64,000 nt of DNA from UBA10349 sp003485905 (GTDB lineage: Bacteria; Pseudomonadota; Gammaproteobacteria; Arenicellales; Arenicellaceae): positions 78,252 through 142,251 of the forward strand of contig CALSLL010000005.1 of assembly GCA_943787185.1 (NCBI GenBank), written 5' to 3'. The position numbers were made by a program, and so were the translations under genes. This document shows, in pieces, positions 17,309 through 25,725 of this stretch. Each line of letters starts with the position of its first letter. Within the stretch, counting starts at the first letter, position 1. The notes below the pieces were generated by a model. That model ran no database searches. It saw nothing but the letters and a program-made list of their open reading frames with translations, and was not told the origin of the DNA.

Positions 17309-18274
17309 TTACTGCACTGTACAGCCGTATTGATATAACTGAAGATGAGGAACATACATCATTTCAGTGCTTGCAACGACAGGTTCTAGGAGAAACTCAG
17401 GGTCTTCAACCATAACGTCCACAATGGCTCGAGTACCATCTTCGCTAAGAGAAAAACGTTCAACGACATGCTTTTGTGCGCCAGAGGGTACACCGTTGCC
17501 ATTGCCTGATGGAAAATCTGCGAGAAGCACAGTATCTACCACCAGAACATCCTCCTCCCAGTGACCGATCGAGTGTCCCTGAAGGGTTCTTTCTGCATTT
17601 TCCGGGTGCTGTCGGCCATCCATATAGACTGTTCGGACCATATCAAGAAACTCATTGCGGAGGATGACCCGATCTTCGAGTATTTCTATGCCAGTTAGAT
17701 AGTTACCGCTGGAATTCAAAAACGGTGGTGGATTCGTAATACATTGATTGTTGGGATCATCAGCAATTGGATCGTAGCTGGCTTTCGCATCCATAGCGGC
17801 TTGAGTGAGATCTATTTCCCGAAACTGTCTGTTTAGGCTCGTAGATGCAACCCCTTTCCATACACCCCCTAAGCTGGACGCACTCTCGGTCGCTTCTGCA
17901 TCCTTCTCTATCTGTGACCATAGCTGGCCGTCGGCTGTCTCCAAGGTATTCAATATAGCGCGCATTCGTCCAGCCCTCTCAGGATGTGCACGAACAATAA
18001 TTTTTTCGCCAGGGCTAAGCAGATCAGCTGTCCATCCGCTACGCTGCATAATAGGAGTGGACCCCGTCTCAATCTCCCATTCGACCATCTCGCCATTTTC
18101 TTCTTTGGCCTGTACGAATACCGTCACGTGCGGATTTCGAAACACATAGCGAAGCACCTCTGCTTCAAGCACAACAATTGAATCACGGTTGTAACCTGCA
18201 TCACTGTGATGCGCTGCGCTCGGAATGGAGATACAAAGCAGGATGGTTGCCGAAAGCGCGAAATAAGATTTCAA
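17309..18274 (-). CDS. DUF6152 family exported protein
   Basis: 321 residues. A signal peptide (about 1-21) is followed by AHHSDAGYNRDSIVVLEAEV and FRNPHVTVFV, the hallmark of DUF6152 proteins, which have an N-terminal HHS motif and an NPH motif. About residue 105 onward is a second region without a recognised domain (LGGVWKGVASTSLNRQF and so on). The start is TTG at 18274, supported by GGGAG seven bases upstream. The function of the family is unknown. Both sides carry a copy of the same palindromic repeat, suggesting the gene and its repeats may have moved or been reshuffled together. Confidence 0.7.
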   Translation of the reverse strand: MKSYFALSATILLCISIPSAAHHSDAGYNRDSIVVLEAEVLRYVFRNPHVTVFVQAKEENGEMVEWEIETGSTPIMQRSGWTADLLSPGEKIIVRAHPERAGRMRAILNTLETADGQLWSQIEKDAEATESASSLGGVWKGVASTSLNRQFREIDLTQAAMDAKASYDPIADDPNNQCITNPPPFLNSSGNYLTGIEILEDRVILRNEFLDMVRTVYMDGRQHPENAERTLQGHSIGHWEEDVLVVDTVLLADFPSGNGNGVPSGAQKHVVERFSLSEDGTRAIVDVMVEDPEFLLEPVVASTEMMYVPHLQLYQYGCTVQ

Positions 18275-18403
18275 TCTAATACTCCCATATTGTAGATGTT
18301 CGGGGCGAGCCGTGTAGCGCGGTATTTTGCCTTATTTGCAGCGAGAGGTGAATAGTCTTGCGATGGAAGGTCGTCTAACAGGGCAGTAAGATGATTTATA
18401 TCA

Positions 18404-18433
18404 AATGGCCGCTATATATTCAAAGCGGCCATT
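18404..18433. repeat. Interspersed palindromic repeat, copy 2
   Basis: A perfect 9-bp stem, AATGGCCGC (18404-18412) and GCGGCCATT (18425-18433), with a 12-nt loop. Shares the core CTATATATTCAAAGCGG with copy 1 at 17202-17218. It lies between the DUF6152 and pirin genes, both minus strand. Confidence 0.8.
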
Positions 18434-18493
18434 GGTAATGTTTGGGCAAACGATCAATCTGACATCCTCGAATACAGAATTGATCGTTACTTT

Positions 18494-19186
18494 TTATTGG
18501 AGTGGCACGTCAATCACTAAAATCTTGCTATCACTCAGGGCCTGAATGTTGACTACTGATAATTCTGTTACTTCAAGACCATCACCTTCGCTCATTAAAC
18601 ATCCTTCGATATTAACGGACCCCTCCGATACCAAGATATATGCCTGATTCTTAATCGGATGGGTTAGCTTTGTGCCTTCGTTAAAGTGCCCCGCGTAAAT
18701 TGAAGCGTTCTGATAGATCGATAGTGGGGCTTTGCCATCACCGGAAACTAGTAACTTGAGCGAGTCTGCAGTGGGTTCTTTGGGGGACTCATAGCTGTCC
18801 CAACGAGGTTTAACGTCTAATTGGTTTGGTTCAATCCATATTTGGAAGATATTAGTATCTTCACTCTCTAAATTAAATTCTGAGTGAAAGACCCCAGTGC
18901 CCGCACTCATAACTTGAACATCACCAGCTACAGTCTTACCTACATTGCTATTACTGTCTCGATGAGTGATTGCGCCTTCCCTCACGTAGGTAATAATCTC
19001 CATATTTCGATGTGGATGGGTATCAAACCCTGCGCCTGCTTTTACTATATCGTCGTTGACCACGCGCAACACACCGAAACCTTGACGCTGCGGATTATGG
19101 TAGCTGGCAAAGCTAAAATGGTGCCGCGCATCGAGCCAACCATGATTGGTGTGACCAAGTGTTGAGTAAGGGTAATGGGTAAGCAT
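18494..19186 (-). CDS. Pirin family protein (YhhW-like)
   Basis: 230 residues of a bicupin. The N-terminal cupin has the metal-binding motif DTHPHRNMEIITYV with two His residues, and later HSEFN gives another His and Glu. These are the iron/metal ligands of pirins such as E. coli YhhW, which has quercetinase activity in vitro. Start ATG 19186 has CAGGAGA just upstream. The in vivo role is unknown. It is 26 bases downstream of doxX and probably in one unit with it, divergent from the LysR gene, an arrangement typical of a small electrophile- or redox-responsive operon. Confidence 0.88.
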   Translation of the reverse strand: MLTHYPYSTLGHTNHGWLDARHHFSFASYHNPQRQGFGVLRVVNDDIVKAGAGFDTHPHRNMEIITYVREGAITHRDSNSNVGKTVAGDVQVMSAGTGVFHSEFNLESEDTNIFQIWIEPNQLDVKPRWDSYESPKEPTADSLKLLVSGDGKAPLSIYQNASIYAGHFNEGTKLTHPIKNQAYILVSEGSVNIEGCLMSEGDGLEVTELSVVNIQALSDSKILVIDVPLQ

Positions 19187-19212
19187 TTCTGTCTCCTGTA
19201 AAAATTGTTGAA

Positions 19213-19641
19213 CTAACCTTTAAGTGCGTCAGGAATTAGTTTGTCTACAACGGGTACCTGTTTAATGGCGAAGCTCCCAGCACCCTGCGTCGCGACTACA
19301 GCTGCCAATACGATAAGTAATGCGGGGAATTCCCACCCACCACCGGTATTACTGAATACCCAACCGTTTCCGAGATGTGCCCAGGTCGCACCGATCAATA
19401 TCGGTAAGCTGAGCAACGCGACAAGACGCGGATAAACGCCCAATATAAGAGCTGTACCACCAAATAATTCACCCATTATGGTGAGATAAGCAGCAATTGC
19501 CGGTAGGCCAAGACTCTCGAAATAACCGATTGTGCCAGGCACCGTGAAAACAAATAATTTTAGGGCGCCGTGGGCTATTAGAATGCTGCCAAGTGTTACG
19601 CGTGTAAGAAAAGCGCCAATATTTGTTGAAGGAGTATTCAT
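19213..19641 (-). CDS. DoxX family membrane protein
   Basis: 142 residues with four predicted membrane helices (about 5-25, 45-65, 70-90, 105-125). The pattern RVTLGSILIAHGALKLF, then GELFGGTALILGVYPRLVALLSLPILIGA, is the DoxX/YphA family. Members are small inner-membrane proteins, often linked to thiol or redox stress. It is the first gene of a likely doxX-pirin operon, with a 104-base intergenic region shared with a divergent LysR gene that probably controls it. Confidence 0.88.
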   Translation of the reverse strand: MNTPSTNIGAFLTRVTLGSILIAHGALKLFVFTVPGTIGYFESLGLPAIAAYLTIMGELFGGTALILGVYPRLVALLSLPILIGATWAHLGNGWVFSNTGGGWEFPALLIVLAAVVATQGAGSFAIKQVPVVDKLIPDALKG

Positions 19642-19745
19642 TGTTAATGTCTCATGTTGATTAATTGAGGTCGTACAATATCAGTTCCAATTGGGATGAT
19701 AATATGCAATATTTGTAAAACATTAGTTCCTTTACGTAATTAATA

Positions 19746-20648
19746 ATGGACCATATTTCTCGCGTTGGCGTATTTCTCGAAGTCGCCAAGAACGAAAGCT
19801 TCGCTGGTGCTGCACGCGCTTTGGGACTCACAGGGCCTGCTATCAGTAAGCAGGTGCAATCCCTTGAAGACCAGCTAGGGGTCAAGCTCCTAAGCCGCAC
19901 AACAAGGCATGTCGCATTGACTGAAGAAGGTGTGATCTATTTCGATAAGGCTCGAAAAGCTCTGGAAGACCTAGACGAAGCCGAACAACAAATTCAAGAA
20001 CTGAAAGCTTGCCCTACTGGCAAGCTTAAGGTGAACGCCCCAATGTCATTTGGGACGCAGTTTCTTACCCGTCCTATTGCTGCTTTTGCAGAACAATATC
20101 CTGAAGTAGAGCTAGAGATTGATTTTAGCGACCGTCGGGCAGATATCGTGGCCGAGGGGTTTGACGTAGTTATAAGAATTGGGTTGCTTGAAGACTCGAC
20201 GCTTATTGCCCGAAAACTAGCGCCTTGTCCGATAATTTTATGCGCCGGAAAAAAGCTTATCAGGAAGTACGGATTGCCGGAATCAGCCGAACAGCTTTCT
20301 ACTTACCCCGGAATTGTTTACAACAAGCACGCGCAAAAAGAAGAGTGGCGATATCGCAATAGTAATGACAAGGTCGTTTCTCAAACATTAAATCGAAATT
20401 TTGCAGCGAACACTGCTGAGATGTTATTGGAGGCCTGTTTGCGCGGTCTTGGGATTGCCTTACTCCCTGCTTTCAGCGCCGATTCTTATTTGAAGTCTGG
20501 TGAATTGGTGGAACTATTTCCCGATTATCCCAGTTACCCAGAGCCAGGCATCTATGCGATGTATCCGCAGAACCGTTATCTTTCTACTCGCACACGGCTG
20601 TTTATTGATTGGTTAAGCGATGCAAGTAAAGATTTTTCCTGGTACTAA
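19746..20648 (+). CDS. LysR family transcriptional regulator
   Basis: 300 residues. N-terminal winged helix-turn-helix (about 3-60: VFLEVAKNESFAGAARALGLTGPAISKQVQSLE), linker helix, then a LysR substrate-binding domain of the CrgA/DsdC-like group (KLKVNAPMSFGTQFL). It is divergent from doxX-pirin across 104 bases that contain the palindrome CCAATTGG (19687-19694). LysR proteins usually control their divergent neighbour and themselves, so doxX-pirin is the predicted target. The inducer is unknown. A weak stem with a TTTG tail follows the stop (about 20650-20685). Confidence 0.9.
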   Translation: MDHISRVGVFLEVAKNESFAGAARALGLTGPAISKQVQSLEDQLGVKLLSRTTRHVALTEEGVIYFDKARKALEDLDEAEQQIQELKACPTGKLKVNAPMSFGTQFLTRPIAAFAEQYPEVELEIDFSDRRADIVAEGFDVVIRIGLLEDSTLIARKLAPCPIILCAGKKLIRKYGLPESAEQLSTYPGIVYNKHAQKEEWRYRNSNDKVVSQTLNRNFAANTAEMLLEACLRGLGIALLPAFSADSYLKSGELVELFPDYPSYPEPGIYAMYPQNRYLSTRTRLFIDWLSDASKDFSWY

Positions 20649-20909
20649 GAGGCGGGGTATGATTTTTATAAACTCCGCTTTGGGCATTTAACGGCCATTT
20701 GGGGTGCTTAAATTCTTATGAATGGGTGAAGGTAAACCTGAATATTAGTATTCCTTCCTATCTCCCCTAAATAGTTGCTCCTCAATTTGGGTCTTCATTG
20801 GATTCCATCTAACTCTTTTCGAACTGATTCAAAAGATAAATAGTAACTATGTAAGCGATTCCCAAGAATGCTAGTATTTTGGAGAGTAAAAACTTTGAGG
20901 TTCTTAGTC

Positions 20910-22220
20910 ATGACGAATAAACGCGATGAAAGAAGTTGGGTATTTGGGGTTAGCTTCCTAGTCTTCTGTGTATTAGGAGTTAACTATCAGAACGTACAAG
21001 GCCAGACTGAACCGGGGGCTGGCTTTGCCGCAGTACCAGGGGCGATCGGTGGGCATGACGTTTTTGGTCCTTATGAGGTAGTGCTTAACTGGCCAAAGCC
21101 GATGTCGGAGAGTCTTCCCGGCCATGAGAACTGGACTTATTCGGTGACGATGGACGTGTTTGCGGAGAGTCCTGACCGAATACTTGTGGCATCGCAGGGT
21201 GAATTACCATTGCTCGATCGTAGCGAAATGGAGACCATTCGGCTTCCGCAGAAGGTCGGGGCAGGTCTGCTTTATCCGATCAATCGGCTGCCGCTTCGAC
21301 AAGCAGGTGCTGGTGTCCCGCGGGTGGTGCCAGCTGAGTACGATCAAGAATCTGACGGCCGAGGGCGCATTGAGGGTGTGGATTTTCGATTTGAGCACAG
21401 CATCTTTGCCTTGGATCGTGAAGGTAACATCTCTGAAACCTTCGAGCAGTGGGACCACCTATGGGTGCGGCCACACGACATTGAGATTAGCCCCTACGAT
21501 GAGGAAAAGCATATCTGGATCGTCGACGCAGAAGGGCATTCGGTCCGTAAGTTTACTAACGACATGAGCGAGCTGGTGTTGACATTGGGCACACCGGGCG
21601 AGCCAGGTGAAGACGATACGCATTTGCGTCGGCCCACATTTTTGGTATTTTTGGATGCAAACACAATGTATCTGGCCGATGGGTATGATAACCAGCGGGT
21701 CATTAAGTACGATATGGACGGTAATATTTTAGGCCAGTGGGGCGAAACCGGCGAGAGTGGTGGCGAGACACGGCCAGGTTACTGGTACAGCGTGCACGGT
21801 ATCGCTGTAGATCCTACGACGCGAGAGGTATTTGTTAATGACCGTGAGAATCTCCGAGTGCAAGTCTTCGACGAGAATGGCACATACCTAAGAGAATGGG
21901 CCTTTGACGCGAACCAGAATCGCAGTGAATCGCCGATGGATATCCACAGCTTCATAGTCACGAGTGATCAAAAGCTATGGGCAGCGGATCAGGGTACGCA
22001 TAAAATATTGGGGTACGATCTGGACGGACATTTTCTTTATTCATGGGGCAGCTGGGGCGAATACCCCGGGGGTTTGTGGGGAGTCCACGGCATGTCTACC
22101 GACAGCGAAGGAAACTTTTATACGGCTTCCGTTAATAATGGCCGTGTTCAGAAGTTCCGGCCTCGAGCTGGAGCCAATCCAGAGTTTCTGGTCGGGAAAC
22201 CTTGGCCGAGCGTTTGGTAG
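20910..22220 (+). CDS. NHL-repeat protein, amidating-lyase-like (paralogue A)
   Basis: 436 residues from ATG 20910, which has GAGG nine bases upstream; ATG 20868 would add 14 residues. An N-terminal hydrophobic segment (about 10-30) acts as signal or anchor. The rest is an NHL six-bladed propeller with repeated motifs such as VHGIAVDPTTREVFVNDREN and GLWGVHGMSTDSEGNFYTA, resembling the lyase half of peptidyl-glycine amidating enzymes. Whether it is an enzyme is unknown. It shares strong similarity through its length with the next, convergent gene (AAVPG, GHEDW, ESPDR, GE-P motifs in the same order). Confidence 0.75.
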   Translation: MTNKRDERSWVFGVSFLVFCVLGVNYQNVQGQTEPGAGFAAVPGAIGGHDVFGPYEVVLNWPKPMSESLPGHENWTYSVTMDVFAESPDRILVASQGELPLLDRSEMETIRLPQKVGAGLLYPINRLPLRQAGAGVPRVVPAEYDQESDGRGRIEGVDFRFEHSIFALDREGNISETFEQWDHLWVRPHDIEISPYDEEKHIWIVDAEGHSVRKFTNDMSELVLTLGTPGEPGEDDTHLRRPTFLVFLDANTMYLADGYDNQRVIKYDMDGNILGQWGETGESGGETRPGYWYSVHGIAVDPTTREVFVNDRENLRVQVFDENGTYLREWAFDANQNRSESPMDIHSFIVTSDQKLWAADQGTHKILGYDLDGHFLYSWGSWGEYPGGLWGVHGMSTDSEGNFYTASVNNGRVQKFRPRAGANPEFLVGKPWPSVW

Positions 22221-22370
22221 ATTGATGTCGGCTACAAAAAATCAGCTGTGAATCATACTAAAACGTATCTTGGTCTTCAGCTTACGCTGAGGTTGCTCCA
22301 ATACTAAACACCGTAACTGGATTAGCAGCTTGCGCCAAGGTGCATTGATTCGGTTGATACAAAAAATAGA

Positions 22371-22396
22371 GCCGCAGTAATGATAATTACTGCGGC
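22371..22396. terminator. Bidirectional terminator between NHL paralogues
   Basis: A perfect 11-bp stem, GCCGCAGTAAT (22371-22381) and ATTACTGCGGC (22386-22396), with a GATA loop. On the minus strand it is followed, after two bases, by a T-rich run (complement of AAAAAATA at 22361-22368), and on the plus strand by AATTTTG. It lies between two convergent genes. Confidence 0.85.
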
Positions 22397-22434
22397 AATT
22401 TTGCTTCCATAACCGATCGTTAGTGCCTAATTAG

Positions 22435-23766
22435 CTACTCCCAAGCTGAATAGGTAGGAGCACCTAATAGAAGCTCGGGATTTGCACCCTCTTTAGGAGT
22501 AAATTTTTGAGCGCCTCCATTTCCGACTTCGGCTACATAAAGGCTGCCCTCTTGGTCTACGGCGATTCCATGTACACCAAAAAACCCACCAGGGGTGACG
22601 CCAAATGACCCAAATGAATACAAGAAATGGCCTTCTCGATCGTACTTCAGCATCTTTTGAGTACCCTGATCAAACGCCCAGAGCATTCGATCTTGCCCCA
22701 TATAGAATAGATGGATGTTTGAAGGTCGGCCTCCAAAACCCCAGTCACGAAGATACTCGCCGCCCTCAGTAAATACCTGAACTCGGTTATTATCTCTATC
22801 GTTGATGTAAACATCATTAGTTTCGTGGTCTATTGCAAGACCATGAATGTTATTCATGTAGCCTGGTCGAGTGTCATCATATTTACCTGTGCCTGGCTCT
22901 CCCCACTGCATCATGTAATTACCTTCAGCATCAAACCTTACGACTCTGGTATTTCTGTATCCATCGGTTACATAGAAACCGCCATCCGATCGGAATGCCA
23001 TAAACGTAGGTCGGTTAAAACGTGTCGGGTCATTATTATCGCCGTAGTCATTCGGAATCCCGATTGTTTGAACTAATTCTGATCCATCATTAGTAAACTT
23101 AAATATTGCATGTCGAAAATCATCAACTATCCAAACATGTTTCTCTGCATCAAATGGGCTTATGGTGATGAAGTGAGGCCGCCTCAGTAAGTAGTCCCAT
23201 TGAGTCCAATCTTCGATGAGTTCACCCTCACGATTGAACACTAGAATTGTATGTTCCCACCTTACGTCGACGCCACATTCTCCTCTTTCACTTACTGGGG
23301 GGCAATTGTCTGTAGTGTCGTCGACGCCAACCGGTAGTGATGTGTTGGTAGCATTGCGCCAAGGGACTTCGCCGTTGATTGGGTAGTTTGCCGGGATTCC
23401 AATGTCCCTCAAACTGACATCACTTGGTCTTTCCACGTTAGGGATTTCACCACGTACTAATACAAATACACGGTCAGGGCTTTCAGGAAAAACCGACTGA
23501 CCGGCGCCCCAAGTCCAATCCTCGTGACCTTCTATCTGATCAGCAATATTGATAGGCCATCCCGCCACCACATCGTAAGCACCAAAAAAATCTTGTCCGC
23601 CAACTTGCCCAGGTACAGCCGCATAGCTTGTTGCAGGAACCACATCTGTAGTCGTTTCCTCAAATTCTACAGCTTCAACCTCTACAACTTCATTGGTTGC
23701 CTGAGTTCCAAAATAAAAATACGTAGCAACTGCGCCCACCGCAAGTCCTATAATTAGTTGTTTCAT
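22435..23766 (-). CDS. NHL-repeat protein, amidating-lyase-like (paralogue B)
   Basis: 443 residues from ATG 23766, which has a GGGGGGA ribosome-binding site; an in-frame start nine codons earlier is less likely. The N-terminal helix (MKQLIIGLAVGAVATYFYFG) anchors or exports the protein, followed by an acidic linker. The propeller motifs are NIHGLAIDHETNDVYINDRDN, HLFYMGQDRMLWAFDQGTQ and GVHGIAVDQEGSLYVAEVGN. The protein is collinear with paralogue A, for example YAAVPGQVGGQDFFGAYDVV against FAAVPGAIGGHDVFGPYEVV. Function unknown. The two likely arose by duplication, then diverged in their signal regions. Confidence 0.75.
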   Translation of the reverse strand: MKQLIIGLAVGAVATYFYFGTQATNEVVEVEAVEFEETTTDVVPATSYAAVPGQVGGQDFFGAYDVVAGWPINIADQIEGHEDWTWGAGQSVFPESPDRVFVLVRGEIPNVERPSDVSLRDIGIPANYPINGEVPWRNATNTSLPVGVDDTTDNCPPVSERGECGVDVRWEHTILVFNREGELIEDWTQWDYLLRRPHFITISPFDAEKHVWIVDDFRHAIFKFTNDGSELVQTIGIPNDYGDNNDPTRFNRPTFMAFRSDGGFYVTDGYRNTRVVRFDAEGNYMMQWGEPGTGKYDDTRPGYMNNIHGLAIDHETNDVYINDRDNNRVQVFTEGGEYLRDWGFGGRPSNIHLFYMGQDRMLWAFDQGTQKMLKYDREGHFLYSFGSFGVTPGGFFGVHGIAVDQEGSLYVAEVGNGGAQKFTPKEGANPELLLGAPTYSAWE

Positions 23767-23935
23767 AAATCCCCCCGCTAATTTTAAATTCAATTCATTT
23801 AGTCAAGATATCATAAACTCGCTCTTTAGCAGGTACCGCGCGTAGATAAAACCGAAGACCTTCGGTTTGCTATTCCTGCTAGAATTTAACGATAGAACCC
23901 TCGAATCGCAATCTTGCGCTTAATATTAAAACACC

Positions 23936-24856
23936 GTGAACGTTCGAATCGCAACAAGAAATAGTCCATTAGCGCTGTGGCAGGCTGAGTATGTAAAACA
24001 CCGTTTGTTAAAAGAGACTGAGTGTAATGAAGTGACGCTTGTGGCGATGACCACTGAAGGTGATAGATTACTAGGTTCATCGCTTGCTAAACTGGGTGGC
24101 AAAGGGCTGTTTTTAAAGGAGCTGGAGAATGCATTACTTGATGGTCGTGCGGATATAGCAGTGCATTCGATGAAGGATGTACCGGTTGAAATGCCGGATG
24201 GTCTGTCGATTGATACAGTGTGTAGCCGTGAGGTACCAGAAGATGCATTCGTAAGTAATTCATATTCTAATCTTGCGGAGTTGCCCGACGGAGCGATTGT
24301 AGGAACTTCGAGTTTACGAAGATCAACCCAGCTTAAGTATCGGTACCCGACTCTCGAAATCAAACCCCTGCGTGGAAACGTAAATACGCGCCTTGCTAAA
24401 TTAGATGAGGGACAGTTTGACGCTATTATTCTGGCTGCTGCGGGTTTAGTTCGTCTCGACATGCCGGAGCGAATCGCTGAGGTAATTGATCAAGATATAT
24501 CCGTTCCAGCGATTGGGCAGGGCATTGTTGGAATTGAAACTCGTGAGGGTGACTTCAAGATGATAGAAATGTTGCAACCGTTACATGATGCTTTTGCTTG
24601 GAGCTGTTTAAGTCTGGAACGTGCCGTTGGTAAGGTTCTCGGCGCAAGCTGTCAAGCGCCAGTAGCAGTGCATGCAAAACGCGCGATGGATGGTCAGCTA
24701 GAGGCTATTGCGAGAGTTGGCAGTATGGATAATTCTGTCTTACTCGAAGCGCGGATTACAGGTGAGCAAAGCAGTGCCATGCCCCTGGGCGAAACTCTCG
24801 CTAGTGATTTGTTAGTAAATGGTGCTGCCGATTTATTAGAAGCTTTTGTAACTTGA
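23936..24856 (+). CDS. hemC: Hydroxymethylbilane synthase (porphobilinogen deaminase)
   Basis: 306 residues. Polymerises four porphobilinogens to hydroxymethylbilane. RIATRNSPLALWQAEYVK at the N-terminus, KDVPVEMPDG with the catalytic Asp region, and GTSSLRRSTQL and RGNVNTRLAKLD with the Arg residues that hold the growing chain are all present. The dipyrromethane cofactor Cys is Cys239 in GASCQAP. The start is GTG 23936 with no evident Shine-Dalgarno. Its stop overlaps the hemD start by one base (TGATG), the first gene of a hemC-hemD-hemX-hemY run. Confidence 0.95.
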   Translation: MNVRIATRNSPLALWQAEYVKHRLLKETECNEVTLVAMTTEGDRLLGSSLAKLGGKGLFLKELENALLDGRADIAVHSMKDVPVEMPDGLSIDTVCSREVPEDAFVSNSYSNLAELPDGAIVGTSSLRRSTQLKYRYPTLEIKPLRGNVNTRLAKLDEGQFDAIILAAAGLVRLDMPERIAEVIDQDISVPAIGQGIVGIETREGDFKMIEMLQPLHDAFAWSCLSLERAVGKVLGASCQAPVAVHAKRAMDGQLEAIARVGSMDNSVLLEARITGEQSSAMPLGETLASDLLVNGAADLLEAFVT

Positions 24857-25602
24857 TGTTGAGTGATAGTTTGGTATTAGTGACGCGCCCCGAAGGTGTG
24901 GCGGAAGCCACGATAAAATTATTTGCGGGATTGGGTGCTGAAGTTTGTCATGCGCCAGTGCTAAAAGTGCAGCCGATGGAAAACCAGTTAGATTATGATA
25001 TTGGTGAGCTGGACACCTTGATTTTTGTGTCTAGACACGCGGTTCAGTATTCTTCCAAACTGTTTCATAGTTGTTCAGAAAAACTGGGTGCATTGAATCT
25101 ACTGGCGGTAGGGCCAGCAACTGCTGCGTTACTTAAATCCGAATATGGATTTACAGTTACTACACCCAAGCAGGGCGTTGGCGGCTCGGCATTGTTAGCT
25201 AATTTTGATCCTGAGTATTGGGCTCATAGAAAGGTTGGCGTGGTTCGTAGCGTTGACGCGCCTACTGACCTACTCGATGAGTTAACTAGTTTAAAAGCGG
25301 AGGTGTGCGTTTTAAATGTCTATCAACGGCAGATTAATTACGATTCACGCAATGCATTGGATGTTTTTGTTGACGCGCCTCATGCCAACAAATTAGTAAC
25401 GGGATTCAGTAGCGATAGCCTAACTGCATTGCGTACGGTGGCAGCTGAAAAGTTTTCTCAGCTAGCACTCATGCCTTTGCTAGTTGTCTCCCCAGCTATA
25501 GCGCAACGGGCGGCTGAACTATCGTGGTCTGGGTCGGTTGAGATCACTAATTCTACCGATGAAATCGATCTGCTTTCTGCGATTGATCGCGTGGCATCCT
25601 AG
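24856..25602 (+). CDS. hemD: Uroporphyrinogen-III synthase
   Basis: 248 residues. Closes and rearranges hydroxymethylbilane to uroporphyrinogen III. The family is poorly conserved, but the N-terminal LVLVTRPEG, the central IFVSRHAVQYSS and AVGPATAALL, and the late VVSPAIAQRA give the two-domain HemD pattern. ATG 24856 overlaps the hemC stop; a TTG three bases earlier is possible. Position right after hemC makes the call firm. Confidence 0.9.
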   Translation: MLSDSLVLVTRPEGVAEATIKLFAGLGAEVCHAPVLKVQPMENQLDYDIGELDTLIFVSRHAVQYSSKLFHSCSEKLGALNLLAVGPATAALLKSEYGFTVTTPKQGVGGSALLANFDPEYWAHRKVGVVRSVDAPTDLLDELTSLKAEVCVLNVYQRQINYDSRNALDVFVDAPHANKLVTGFSSDSLTALRTVAAEKFSQLALMPLLVVSPAIAQRAAELSWSGSVEITNSTDEIDLLSAIDRVAS

Positions 25603-25725
25603 TGTTGGTTAACGTCATATTTTTTATGTGAACATACTTAAATATTGGGCGATTCGCTCCGTCAGAGAAGGGCGGTATGATAAAGTTTACGTTTAGCACT
25701 AATGCAATATTAGTTAGGGTTTTTA

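Noticed and set aside
17194..18433. CRISPR-like repeat pair
   Set aside because: Only two close copies 1.2 kb apart with a gene between; no regular spacers.
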